Source: Jannaschia seosinensis
GTDB lineage: Bacteria; Pseudomonadota; Alphaproteobacteria; Rhodobacterales; Rhodobacteraceae
Reading direction: 5' to 3'
Assembly: GCF_001408515.1 (NCBI RefSeq)
Contig: NZ_CYPR01000154.1
Span: 1-39,552 of the forward strand
DNA length: 39,552 nt
The position numbers and the translations under genes were made by a program. This document shows, one piece after another, positions 23,212-31,574 of the stretch (positions within the stretch are counted from its first letter, which is position 1; every line of letters begins with the position of its first letter). The notes under the pieces are model-generated. The model searched no databases. It saw only the letters and a program-made list of their open reading frames with translations, and was not told where the DNA came from.

Positions 23212-25740
23212 TTACCGACCGCGTGGGCGCAGCCTCGTTACCGTTCGAACATCCTGTGCTAGCGCAGTGCTCGCTTGGAGCCACTGCCGCATTTCTTGGA
23301 AAACCGGGTGGCTGCCATCTGGGTCTGCCAGGGTCAAGAGTATTGCAAATGGCACTCCTTCCGCGGGGAACTGCGCCTCAGCACGAACGAGGCTAGTAAC
23401 CTCCAGACGCCATTGCGACGAGCTTCCTTTCTCAACGAATGTGCTCTCATACTGCTTAGCGGGCCACCATTTGAGGCCGTGGTCTATGAGCGCCTTCTCG
23501 GGTATCGCGAGATTGGTTGACTTGGGTAGGTAGCGGGCCGCGATCTGGTTCGTGAAGCGGACACTGCCATCGGAAGCGGGCTCCGGCTGACGCTGCTTCA
23601 GCGATGCCTCAAGATTGACGCGGACGAACTCGGCACCGAAGGCTGGATCAAGCGGTGGTGCGTAAACGAGCGTGATTTTGGCAAGGCCTGAGCAGCGTCC
23701 GTCTGTAACAAGGCTTTGTGGCCAGCTGAACGGGAACCGGAGTATGACCGGCTTCTTCTCGCCAATGCTAAGGCGGCTTTGGAAAAGCAGCGTGATCTGG
23801 TGGTCGTCCGTTTCCAGCATCGTGGCGACGGCTCGCGGCCTGCCGAAACCCGCGAATTGCCGGCCAATGTCCTTGAGACCACGCTTCGTCAGTGGCTCGG
23901 GCATCGCCGTGTGATGCAGCAACATTGCCCGAAGCGCTTCGACAGACAAGCCGCCCTCTGTAGCGGTGTCGAGGCCTGCCAACGTACGCGCAACCAGCGG
24001 CGCGGCGAAACTCGTGCCGACGACGCTCTGCCTGCCGCCCGAAGGAGACAATGACGCAAGCCCGGTGGGCTTTCCGGGCCCACTCCCTCCTGTTCCGCCA
24101 TAGCACGCGACATCGGGCTTGACACCAACTTGGAGACCGGGCCCGCGCGTCGTGTAAACGGTCGGCGCGTCGGCAATCTGATTGGTGTTTGGAGGATTGA
24201 GCGCGCCGACCGAGATCGACCTGACGCTCTCGGCGGGCTTGAAGATCGTGTCGGGTGAGGTTCGTGACGCGAAATAGTTGATGACGTCGACTGGACGCTT
24301 CTGCCAGGCGGAACGCGCCTGAGCGGGTGGCAGGTTCCCGGCGGAATTCACGAAGACCACGCCGTAGGTATCTGCGATCTGGTCGAGGCGAGAAGCGTAG
24401 ATACTGTACCGGTGCCGCTCGACCGGCGCGACCGCGTTTATGGAGAGATTAAACACTCTGACGCCATGTTCGTTCTTCGCCTCTGCGACGGCCTGCTCGA
24501 TCTCCTCTAGGAAGTCGGAGAAACCTCGACGATAACGAGCCATGAACGGCCCGTTAGGGTACAGGGGTATGTCGTAGAGACGGCAGCCATTCGCCTCGGG
24601 CGCGACGTCAACGCTATTGAGCGTTTGCCCAATGGTCAGCAGTCCGGCGACGTTCGTGCCGTGGACCGCGTCATATTCTCCTGACGATAGATAATCGAAC
24701 CGTCCCGCAACCCAGCCCTCAAGAACCGGCGCCACACCAGAGTCGATGACACCCACGATCGGGTAAGTCGATCGGCCCTCCGGAACGGGGATGGCAACCG
24801 GTTCGGCTGCGGCAGTGGCATCAGAACTTGAACGGTCGTCTGTCAGCTCGAGCAGAACTGGTGGCAAGATCGCACGCACCAAAGGATGCTTCTGGAGCGC
24901 ATTCAGGGTCGCCTCGTGTCGTTCCGGATTTCGGTCCATCGAAGAGAGGCTGATTTCCTGGCCTGAGTCGCTTCCAGCCACACCTCCTCGATTGTCGATC
25001 AGAGCGCCGACAGGCTGTGTGGTCAGCTGAACTTCGAGGACGGGGGTTCGTCCAACCTCAAAGGCGAGATAACTGCGCGCACCCAGGCCGAGAGACAATA
25101 ACAGCCGCTCAAGTGAGCGCCGTAATGCGATCCGTCCGAGCGGGTCATCGGCGATCACCCGTTCGGCAGGCGTCTCGAAAAGTTCGACCTGATAGCCGGA
25201 GACCGCCCGAGGATCCTCGAGCGCCGCAAGAGCTGCTGCGGTAGAAAATGCACGTTTCTGCTCGGGAGGTGCGATTTCGATGGTCTCGATGGCGCCGACT
25301 TCTGCTCGCGCGATGGTCGGCGCCTTGTAAGGCTTATTGTCAACCCTCCGATACTTTGTCTCGACGGAGGCTTCAGCCTGCTCGATGCGCTGTCGCAGAG
25401 CTTTCAGGTAGATCAACGGAGCTCGAAAATAGAGCGTTCCGACCGCGTCTGCCCCTACACACGGGAATTGGTCGGGCTTGAACAGCCACCATACAGGTCG
25501 ATAGGATTTCGCCAGTGCCTCGTTGCGCATCTGGATTTTCAGATACGCCGCAGGACCATAACGGCTCGTCCGAAGCTCGTCGATGATCCGGTCGATTGCG
25601 GCCAGCAGCGAGTCCTTGTGGGCGACGAATGCCTTGTCGGCGTCTTCGAAAAAATCCTTGTTCCGCGGCGGCTGTCCCGGATCGGGCGCTTGATGAAAAT
25701 CGCGATCATTCAGGATGATCTGAACCGGATTATTGGGCAT
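23212..25740 (-). CDS. Subtilisin-like (S8) serine protease of a two-gene defence-like cassette
   Basis: An 842-residue protein. About 320 N-terminal residues, unrecognised and partly helical, precede an S8 domain with an intact catalytic set: Asp in GVIDSGV near 331, His in HGTNVAGL near 359, oxyanion Asn in VNSAGN near 467, and Ser in GTSFAAPLV near 575. A beta-rich C-terminal region follows. There is no signal peptide, so it acts in the cytoplasm, unlike secreted subtilisins. It overlaps the upstream AAA+ gene by 11 bases and is surely co-expressed. A protease gated by an ATPase sensor is a theme in prokaryotic conflict systems; this role is inferred. Composition is less GC-rich than that of the phage genes. 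Confidence 0.9.
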   Translation of the reverse strand: MPNNPVQIILNDRDFHQAPDPGQPPRNKDFFEDADKAFVAHKDSLLAAIDRIIDELRTSRYGPAAYLKIQMRNEALAKSYRPVWWLFKPDQFPCVGADAVGTLYFRAPLIYLKALRQRIEQAEASVETKYRRVDNKPYKAPTIARAEVGAIETIEIAPPEQKRAFSTAAALAALEDPRAVSGYQVELFETPAERVIADDPLGRIALRRSLERLLLSLGLGARSYLAFEVGRTPVLEVQLTTQPVGALIDNRGGVAGSDSGQEISLSSMDRNPERHEATLNALQKHPLVRAILPPVLLELTDDRSSSDATAAAEPVAIPVPEGRSTYPIVGVIDSGVAPVLEGWVAGRFDYLSSGEYDAVHGTNVAGLLTIGQTLNSVDVAPEANGCRLYDIPLYPNGPFMARYRRGFSDFLEEIEQAVAEAKNEHGVRVFNLSINAVAPVERHRYSIYASRLDQIADTYGVVFVNSAGNLPPAQARSAWQKRPVDVINYFASRTSPDTIFKPAESVRSISVGALNPPNTNQIADAPTVYTTRGPGLQVGVKPDVACYGGTGGSGPGKPTGLASLSPSGGRQSVVGTSFAAPLVARTLAGLDTATEGGLSVEALRAMLLHHTAMPEPLTKRGLKDIGRQFAGFGRPRAVATMLETDDHQITLLFQSRLSIGEKKPVILRFPFSWPQSLVTDGRCSGLAKITLVYAPPLDPAFGAEFVRVNLEASLKQRQPEPASDGSVRFTNQIAARYLPKSTNLAIPEKALIDHGLKWWPAKQYESTFVEKGSSSQWRLEVTSLVRAEAQFPAEGVPFAILLTLADPDGSHPVFQEMRQWLQASTALAQDVRTVTRLRPRGR

Positions 25741-26938
25741 GCGACGCCTCCAGCAGTGGCAGATGGCGCTTCGCCTTCTTGAGGTCGCTCACCCGCGACT
25801 GGCCGTACCCCGTCGCCTCACCTATTTCGGTTTGCTTGAGCGAAAGCGTACCATCATTCGCGATCAGGCTGATAAAAGCTTCTTGATCGACGGCGAGGAT
25901 GCGGGCCGCCACATGATCGTGCTGCGGTGCACGGGCTAGTACAGAACTCAAGGCATGGAACAATCCTGGCCCGTCATGAGATTCGCCGCTGAGCGCCAGC
26001 GTCCGTTTCACGGCCGTGCACACTCTTTCGATGTCGGCCCCCGTGCACCCCGCGAGACAATATGAGAATACCCTGAGGGTAGAGGCAGGCGGTTCGAGCG
26101 GTTGGAGGAACCGCGCAATCAGGCTTTCGCGGGCGGGCTCGTCCGGCTCGCCGAGTTGAAGATGCGTTTCGAAGCGACGCCAAACGGCTGGGTCCAGGAG
26201 CCTGTCATGGTTCGTAATAGCGATCGTGATTCCGAAGTTGTGCCGCTGATCGAGATTCTGCAGCAAGGTGTTGACCACGCGCTTGATCTCGCCGATCTCT
26301 TGCGGATCGTCCCGGAGTTTCGCGAGCGCGTCGAACTCGTCCAACAGCAGAACGCAGGCGTATCGGTTGGCGAAGTCGAACAGATTCGCAATATTGCGCG
26401 CGGTAGTGCCCAGAAACGATGATATCAGGCCGTCGATGCGTGCCACGACCAAGGGCAATCCCAACCGGACGGCGATATAGTGGGCGGTAATGGTCTTACC
26501 CGAACCAGGCGGCCCATAAATCAACAGAGAGCGCGTGGGCGACACACCTACCTCCTGCAGCGCGGCCTCGCTGGCCCATTCCCGCAGCAGACCCTCGACC
26601 GTTTCTGACACTACTGCCCCATAAACGGGCGCCCGGCCGTTCCGACCCGGAAAATCAACTGTGCACAACCGGGCCCCGGTCTCTCTATCGATCGGCGGGT
26701 TAACTCCCTGCTCGAGGACTTCCCCGGAGATATGGCCGCGCGACATCTCCACGCGGCTCGGAGCTAGTTCCTGTGTGTCGCGCGCGGCGGCGCGCAAGCG
26801 CTCTAACGTGGCGGCTTCCTTCGTCGCTCCGGCCTTCTCGAGGCGCTCACGAAGACGCAGCACCTGCTTGTCCACAGCCTCCGGATCCCCGGCCAGTCCG
26901 GCCCGAACGATGCTCTGGATGACCGCGAAGTGCTCCAT
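25730..26938 (-). CDS. AAA+ ATPase (FtsH/SpoVK-like) with C-terminal HTH, partner of the protease
   Basis: A 402-residue protein. The AAA+ core has Walker A IYGPPGSGKTITAHY near 142-156, a pore-type segment ISSFLGTTARN, Walker B VLLLDEFDALAKL near 198, and ITNHDRLLDPAVWRRFE with sensor and arginine finger. The N-terminal 110 residues are helical. The C-terminal 40 read SLKQTEIGEATGYGQSRVSD, an HTH. The HTH could bind the cassette promoter (see 27017-27046). Such ATPases unfold or sense proteins and may feed or release the protease. The start ATG 26938 is clear. The cassette is transcribed against the phage genes. Confidence 0.9.
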   Translation of the reverse strand: MEHFAVIQSIVRAGLAGDPEAVDKQVLRLRERLEKAGATKEAATLERLRAAARDTQELAPSRVEMSRGHISGEVLEQGVNPPIDRETGARLCTVDFPGRNGRAPVYGAVVSETVEGLLREWASEAALQEVGVSPTRSLLIYGPPGSGKTITAHYIAVRLGLPLVVARIDGLISSFLGTTARNIANLFDFANRYACVLLLDEFDALAKLRDDPQEIGEIKRVVNTLLQNLDQRHNFGITIAITNHDRLLDPAVWRRFETHLQLGEPDEPARESLIARFLQPLEPPASTLRVFSYCLAGCTGADIERVCTAVKRTLALSGESHDGPGLFHALSSVLARAPQHDHVAARILAVDQEAFISLIANDGTLSLKQTEIGEATGYGQSRVSDLKKAKRHLPLLEASHAQ

Positions 26939-27243
26939 GTCGAAAATCCACCATCAGGTTTGTGAGTTGCCGATTCATATCGCCGATAGCTCGATCCTAC
27001 AAGGCATAATCCAAAAAATATCGGCATTTCCGGAAATAATATCGACACCACAGCCATTCTGATCGGCCTCTGGACAAGATGGTGAGCGCCTCGCGTTCGG
27101 TGACGCTGCCAAGCGGGCGACGACCGCTTTGGCGGGCCCACTGCCAGTTCTCGTACGGCGCTGCCATCAGACCGCTTTCTCCGCCCACCCTGTCGTCCTC
27201 ACTCAGCGTTTCAGTCGCTGCTCGGCTCTCGTCACGGCGCTCT
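26939..27243. promoter_or_regulatory. Gene-free control region before the AAA+/protease cassette
   Basis: AT-rich DNA with no credible gene. A perfect 12-base palindrome ATTTCCGGAAAT (27026-27037) is flanked by the direct repeats AATATCGGC (27017-27025) and AATATCGAC (27038-27046), a likely operator. On the minus strand TTGTAG and TATGAA lie 17 bases apart between this site and the ATPase start and could be its promoter; the match to consensus is weak. Leftward frames here, including one with PYENWQWARQSGRRP, lack start signals and partners and may be a gene remnant. Confidence 0.45.
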
Positions 27244-27540
27244 GTCCCAACCTCCCCGGTGGTCCCAACCCTGTCCCAACCTCTCGAGGGGGTTGGGGAC
27301 ACGAAAAGCCGTTCAAAAACAACGGTGTCCCCAACCTCACCCCGTGGTCCCAACCTTTTGCTACACATTCATGTGGGAGAACGGAAAAGGTCGGGAACAT
27401 GTTTTTCTATACGAAAAGAGAAGGACCCCCGTTGGGGACACCGAGGTTGGGACCTCATCCGGTTAAATCATTGGTCGAGAACGATAAAGGGATGTCCCAA
27501 CCCCCTCAAAGGTTGGGACCACGCGTTCTGAGGTTGGGAC
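27244..27540. repeat. Array of eleven GTCCCAACC repeats in both orientations
   Basis: Forward copies of GTCCCAACC begin at 27244, 27262, 27273, 27347 and 27494, with GTCCCCAACC at 27327. Reverse copies GGTTGGGAC begin at 27445, 27511 and 27532, with GGTTGGGGAC at 27291 and GTTGGGGAC at 27431. Several pair as hairpins: GGTTGGGGACAC (27291-27302) with GTGTCCCCAACC (27325-27336), and 27494-27502 with 27511-27519. The array is gene-free and follows the replication genes. It may be a replication origin with iterons or a cluster of regulator sites. Bases 27541-27669 hold nothing clear. Confidence 0.8.
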
Positions 27541-27669
27541 CGGGGCGGATCGAACGTCGATCACCGCCCGCCGCCGCGCCCATGGTCGTTTTCGCTTTGG
27601 CCGAGGACCGCTGGATGCTACATCTTGAGGTGACCGAAGCCGAAGGCCCACAGCTTGTGAGCCTTCACG

Positions 27670-28191
27670 ATGAACACACCGATCCCCGCGCAGGACGTCC
27701 GCCCCGAGCCGGGCGCGATCAACCGGTCCTGCATCCTCGCCCTCGATCTCGGCACCTCGACCGGCTGGGCGCTCCGCAGCCATGACGGACTGATCACCAG
27801 CGGCACGGTCAGCTTCCGCCCCGGACGCTTCGACGGCGGCGGCATGCGCTACCTCCGTTTCACCAACTGGCTAACCGAACTCGACCGGCTGTCGGGGCCC
27901 ATCGCCGCCATCTGGTTCGAGGAGGTCCGTCGGCACGCTGGCACCGACGCGGCCCATGTCTATGGTGGGCTGATGGCAACCCTGACCTCGTGGGCCGAAC
28001 TGCGCGGCATTCCCTACGAGGGCGTTCCGGTCGGCACGATCAAGCGCCACGCCACCGGCAGGGGCAACGCGCCGAAGGAGGCGATGGTCGCCGCGGCCCG
28101 AGCACGAGGGTTCTCACCCGCGGACGACAACGAGGCTGATGCGATCGCCATCCTGGATTGGGCGATCGAGACGAACGGAGGCGTGGAATGA
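27670..28191 (+). CDS. RuvC-like Holliday junction resolvase
   Basis: A 173-residue RNase H-fold nuclease. Acidic catalytic positions are visible in ILALDLGTSTGWAL near residue 20-33 (first Asp), WFEEVRRH near 81 (Glu) and ADDNEADAIAILDW near the end (paired Asp). It is the length of phage and bacterial RuvC proteins, which cut four-way junctions symmetrically before packaging. Its stop overlaps the next gene by ATGA. Confidence 0.88.
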   Translation: MNTPIPAQDVRPEPGAINRSCILALDLGTSTGWALRSHDGLITSGTVSFRPGRFDGGGMRYLRFTNWLTELDRLSGPIAAIWFEEVRRHAGTDAAHVYGGLMATLTSWAELRGIPYEGVPVGTIKRHATGRGNAPKEAMVAAARARGFSPADDNEADAIAILDWAIETNGGVE

Positions 28192-28388
28192 GGTGGTATC
28201 CGAAAGGCTACGGTGGCACGTGTCGGGATCCCGACCAGGTGAAGCGCGATGGCTGGCATGACGAGGGTGTGCTCGCCGTCTCCGTCGACGACGACCGGCT
28301 AACGTGGCCGAAGCGCGAGCTGGTCCGTCAACTCGGAGAGAAGCTGTATGGGCCTCGGGCGGACGACCGGGAGGCCGCCAATGGCTGA
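28188..28388 (+). CDS. Small phage protein
   Basis: A 66-residue protein starting MRWYPKGYGGTCRDPDQVKRD, coupled by ATGA to the resolvase gene and overlapping the next gene by eight bases. No family is recognised. Tight coupling on both sides supports it as a real gene. Confidence 0.65.
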   Translation: MRWYPKGYGGTCRDPDQVKRDGWHDEGVLAVSVDDDRLTWPKRELVRQLGEKLYGPRADDREAANG

Positions 28389-28833
28389 CTGGACGCCCAC
28401 CATGGTCGAGGATCGGCTCGAGAGCGCCGCCGACGTGTTCCGTTCGCTGCCCGAAGTGAAGCCGCAGGGCTACTTCAACGCCTGGCCCGAGTACTTCCAC
28501 AGCTTCGCCGACAAGGTCGGCCAGGAGCCCAGAACCCGCAGGCCCAAACCCGGCCCGCGCGACATCACGCAGGCCGAGGATGCTCTGCTCTGGCTGCGCT
28601 GGCTCGATCCCGCCGATGCGCGCCTGCTCTGGCTCCGGGCGAACCGGAAACCGTGGAAACCGATCTGTTGGGAGCTGGGCATCAGCCGTGCCACCGCGAA
28701 CCGTCGTTGGCAGTACGGGATAGCCGTGATCGTCTGGCGGTTGAACGGGAGGCGCGTGCCGCAGAAGCGGTCGATGGAGTTCGTGGTGGCGCACGCGTCG
28801 CACCGAGCCTGTCAAGGCACGTCGGGCGCGTGA
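28381..28833 (+). CDS. DUF6362-like HTH phage protein
   Basis: A 150-residue protein with WTPTMVEDRLESAADVFRSLP at the start, ALLWLRWLDPADARLLWLRA in the middle and an HTH-like KPICWELGISRATANRRWQY near 107-126. This resembles DUF6362 proteins of alphaproteobacterial phages. A sigma-70 region 4-like HTH suggests a regulator, perhaps of late genes. The evidence is motif and place only. Confidence 0.8.
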   Translation: MADWTPTMVEDRLESAADVFRSLPEVKPQGYFNAWPEYFHSFADKVGQEPRTRRPKPGPRDITQAEDALLWLRWLDPADARLLWLRANRKPWKPICWELGISRATANRRWQYGIAVIVWRLNGRRVPQKRSMEFVVAHASHRACQGTSGA

Positions 28834-29265
28834 GACACTTTTCGGCGAGACACCGGACGGCGAGACGGATCGCCCCTCTGACGGTATCCATGGCGATATA
28901 CTCGGGGTCGTGTGCTCGGGCGAACCATCGCCAATCCCGAGGTGGACACCGCGGCTGGATTTCGGAGTCCAGCTGGGGTCCAGGCCGCCAAGCCATTGTT
29001 TTCCGGTTCCTTTCCGGCCCGAAACGTATGCTGGCGGGCTTGGCGCGCAAGTTCGCTAGCGTCAGGGCCATTTTTTTGGGAGTCCACCCGGTCGGAATCC
29101 ATCCCCGAAACTCGTAATAACCACGCAGTAACAGCCGCTTGGCGGGTGGACTCCAAGGTGGATACCCGGCGCCTGGGAGTCCACCCAGGGATCCACTGGA
29201 TTCCGCCTTGGCGGAGTCCAGCTTGCGCCGCGCCCCGCCGCAACCAATCGAACAGGATCACCACC
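28834..29265. repeat. Gene-free stretch with GGAGTCCA repeat array
   Basis: Copies of GGAGTCCA or its reverse TGGACTCC lie at 28964-28973, 29078-29089, 29144-29154, 29175-29186 and 29213-29222. Variants occur at 28941 (GGTGGACACC), 28976 (GGGGTCCAGG), 29157 (GGTGGATACC) and near 29190. GGAGTCCACCC (29079-29089) and GGGTGGACTCC (29144-29154) form an 11-base perfect inverted repeat. The array leads straight to the start of the ParB-methylase gene. It differs in sequence from the array at 27244. A run of seven T (29071-29077) sits beside one copy. Confidence 0.75.
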
Positions 29266-30588
29266 ATGACCCTCGCCTTCGCCCCTGAGCGGATCGAGCA
29301 ATGGCCGCTGGCCAGGCTCCAGCCCTACGCGAAGAACGCCAAGCAGCACGGGGCGGACCAGGTCGCGAAGCTGGCCGCCAGCATGGCCGAGTTCGGCTGG
29401 ACCGTGCCCTGCCTCGTGGGAGAAGACGGCGAGCTAATCGCGGGGCACGGACGCGTGCTCGCCGCCACGCAACTGGGCCTCACTGAGGCGCCGGTCATCG
29501 TGCTGGGCCACCTGACCGAGGCGCAGCGGCGGGCCTATCGTCTGGCTGACAACAAGCTGACCGAACTCGGCACCTGGGACGAGGCGCTGCTGTCGGCCGA
29601 ACTGAACGAGTTGCTGGCCGAGGATTTCGACCTGTCGCTGGTCGGCTTCTCCGATGGTGAGTTGGACAAGCTGCTGGCCTATGTGCCCGAGGAGGATGGC
29701 GGCGAAGGCGGCGCTGGTGGCACTGTGCCGCCTGTCGTCATTCCGGAGCCGCCGCGCAATCCTGCGTCGCGCACCGGCGATCTCTGGATCCTCGGCGACC
29801 ATCGTTTACTCTGCGGGGACTCGACCAGCCACGAAGACGTGCGCCGCCTGATGAATGGCGAGCGCGCCGTGCTGTTCGCGACCGACCCGCCATACCTCGT
29901 CGATTACGACGGCTCGAACCATCCGACGCGCAACAAGGATTGGAGCCAGAGCTACGGCACCACTTGGGACGACAGCAGCCAGGGCGCCGAGCTCTACGAC
30001 GGCTTCATCGCCGCGGCGGTGGCCGAGGCGATCACCGAGGATGCGGCCTGGTACTGCTGGCACGCCTCGCGCCGCCAGGCGATGCTGGAGGCCTGCTGGG
30101 AGAAGGCCGGCGCCTTCGTTCACCAGCAGATCATCTGGGTGAAGGACCGCGGGGTGCTCACGCGGTCGCACTACCTCTGGAAGCACGAGCCCTGCTTCAT
30201 GGGCTGGCGCCGCCCGAACCGCCCGCCGAAGGTGGCCGAGCAGACGCTGCCCTCGACCTGGGAGATGCCCAGCTTCACCAGGGACGAGCGCCCCGACCAC
30301 CCGACGCCGAAACCGCTGGACGCTTTCGGCATTCCGATGCGCCAGCATGTGGCGCGGGGCGGGCTCTGCTATGAGCCGTTCGCTGGGTCTGGCTCGCAGA
30401 TCATGGCGGGCGAGGCCAACGGCCGCCGCGTCTTCGCAATGGAGATCAGCCCGGCCTATGTCGATGTCGCCGTGGAACGCTGGCAGGCCGAGACCGGGAA
30501 GGACGCGATCCTCGACGGCGATGGACAGACCTTCGCCGAGGTGAGGGCTGAGCGGCTGGGGGCTGTTGCGCAGGAGAATGCCGCGTGA
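29266..30588 (+). CDS. ParB-domain DNA methyltransferase (phage)
   Basis: A 440-residue fusion. The N-terminal 110 residues are ParB/Srx-like (LQPYAKNAKQHGADQVAKLA, then DGELIAGHGRVLAATQLGL with the nucleotide-binding GHGR, and YRLADNKLTELGTWD). After an acidic linker comes a beta-class amino-methyltransferase, with motif IV TDPPYLVDYDG near 207 and motif I YEPFAGSGSQIM near 367. The product would methylate an exocyclic amino group of A or C in DNA. Phages use such enzymes for protection from host restriction, and the ParB part could help it bind DNA. The start is ATG 29266; upstream frame is repeat DNA. It fits a known phage fusion type. Confidence 0.9.
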   Translation: MTLAFAPERIEQWPLARLQPYAKNAKQHGADQVAKLAASMAEFGWTVPCLVGEDGELIAGHGRVLAATQLGLTEAPVIVLGHLTEAQRRAYRLADNKLTELGTWDEALLSAELNELLAEDFDLSLVGFSDGELDKLLAYVPEEDGGEGGAGGTVPPVVIPEPPRNPASRTGDLWILGDHRLLCGDSTSHEDVRRLMNGERAVLFATDPPYLVDYDGSNHPTRNKDWSQSYGTTWDDSSQGAELYDGFIAAAVAEAITEDAAWYCWHASRRQAMLEACWEKAGAFVHQQIIWVKDRGVLTRSHYLWKHEPCFMGWRRPNRPPKVAEQTLPSTWEMPSFTRDERPDHPTPKPLDAFGIPMRQHVARGGLCYEPFAGSGSQIMAGEANGRRVFAMEISPAYVDVAVERWQAETGKDAILDGDGQTFAEVRAERLGAVAQENAA

Positions 30589-30806
30589 AGCAGACGCGCA
30601 CCATGTCGCTGATCGAGGCCGTGACGAATGTCGTCGTCGGCTACGTGCTGGCCATCGCGACGCAGATCGTCGTGTTCCCATGGTTCGGGATCGAGACGGG
30701 GCTCGCGGAGCATCTGACCATCGGCCTCGCCTTCCTCGGCGTGTCGCTGGCGCGCGGCTACCTGCTGCGGCGGCTGTTCGAGGCGTTCCGGGTCCGGAGC
30801 TCTTGA
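30585..30806 (+). CDS. Small membrane protein, DUF7220-like
   Basis: A 73-residue protein with two predicted membrane helices, VVVGYVLAIATQIVVFPWFG and LTIGLAFLGVSLARGYLL, and a basic C-terminus (RRLFEAFRVRSS). The start is GTG, overlapping the methylase stop (GTGA). Similar small proteins follow ParB-methylases in related phages. Function is unknown. Confidence 0.75.
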   Translation: MKQTRTMSLIEAVTNVVVGYVLAIATQIVVFPWFGIETGLAEHLTIGLAFLGVSLARGYLLRRLFEAFRVRSS

Positions 30807-30885
30807 GGACGCTCGGGATGCGATGACGGTGTCGCGCGGCGCCTCGATGGACTAGGTTCGCTCCCATGAGGAGGAACCGGGCAAG

Positions 30886-31515
30886 ATGGCAGGCAGGCAG
30901 CAGCATTGGGACGGAGTCTACGGCGCGCGGTCGGAAGACGCACTGACATGGTTCGAAGCAATGCCGGCGATATCTCTCGATCTGATCCGCGAACATCTGC
31001 AACCGGGCGAGCCGTTCATCGATATCGGGGCCGGCGCGTCTCGTCTGGTTGATGCGCTGCTCGAGGAGGGTTTTGGCCCGCTCACGGTGCTGGACCTCTC
31101 CGCGGCCGCCCTGGCCGTCAGCCGGCAGCGGCTCGGCCCGAAGGCCGACGACGTTGCGTGGATCGAAGCGGACATCACGACGTGGAAGCCCGATCGGGAT
31201 TACGCGGTCTGGCACGACCGGGCGGTGTTCCATTTCCTGACCGGGGCCGAGGATCGCGCCGGCTACGCCCGCGCCCTGTCGGATGCCCTGCGCCCGGGCG
31301 GGATCGCGATCATCGCGACGTTCGCCGACGACGGGCCCGAGATGTGCTCGGGCCTGCCCGTGGTGCGCTATGCGCCGGAAGAGCTGGCGCAGGAACTCGA
31401 TCGTCTGCTTCCGGGCCGGTTCGAGATGCTCGAGGCCAGACGCCACATGCACGTCACGCCAAAGGGCAACCGACAGAGCTTTCAGTACAGCGTGTTCCGG
31501 AAAACGGATCGCTGA
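30886..31515 (+). CDS. Class I SAM-dependent methyltransferase (TPMT-like)
   Basis: A 209-residue protein that starts AGRQQHWDGVYGARSEDALTW and has SAM motif I FIDIGAGASRLVD near 44-56, motif II TVLDLSAAAL and the later ALRPGGIAIIATFADD. This pattern matches the small-molecule methyltransferases of the TPMT/tellurite-resistance type, rather than DNA methylases. A strong GAGGAGGA lies before the ATG. A 79-base gap separates it from the gene before, so it may have its own promoter and be phage cargo. The substrate is unknown. Confidence 0.85.
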   Translation: MAGRQQHWDGVYGARSEDALTWFEAMPAISLDLIREHLQPGEPFIDIGAGASRLVDALLEEGFGPLTVLDLSAAALAVSRQRLGPKADDVAWIEADITTWKPDRDYAVWHDRAVFHFLTGAEDRAGYARALSDALRPGGIAIIATFADDGPEMCSGLPVVRYAPEELAQELDRLLPGRFEMLEARRHMHVTPKGNRQSFQYSVFRKTDR

Positions 31516-31574
31516 GACGAGAGACCGCCGCCCCATCGGGGGCGGCGACATGCAGTGGGAGGCCGTGCGCAGCG

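Noticed and set aside
26997-27368. Leftward frame of 123 codons in the control region of the ATPase cassette
   Set aside because: It overlaps the repeat array and the palindrome, has no start signal, and only a short part (PYENWQWARQSGRRP) looks protein-like. At most a remnant.
27129-27785. Rightward frame of 218 codons through the GTCCCAACC array
   Set aside because: It is coded by the repeats and then runs out of frame through the resolvase gene. It looks like chance in GC-rich DNA.
27244-29222. Repeat arrays considered as CRISPR
   Set aside because: Units are only 8-12 bases, lie in both directions, and have no regular spacers or cas genes nearby.
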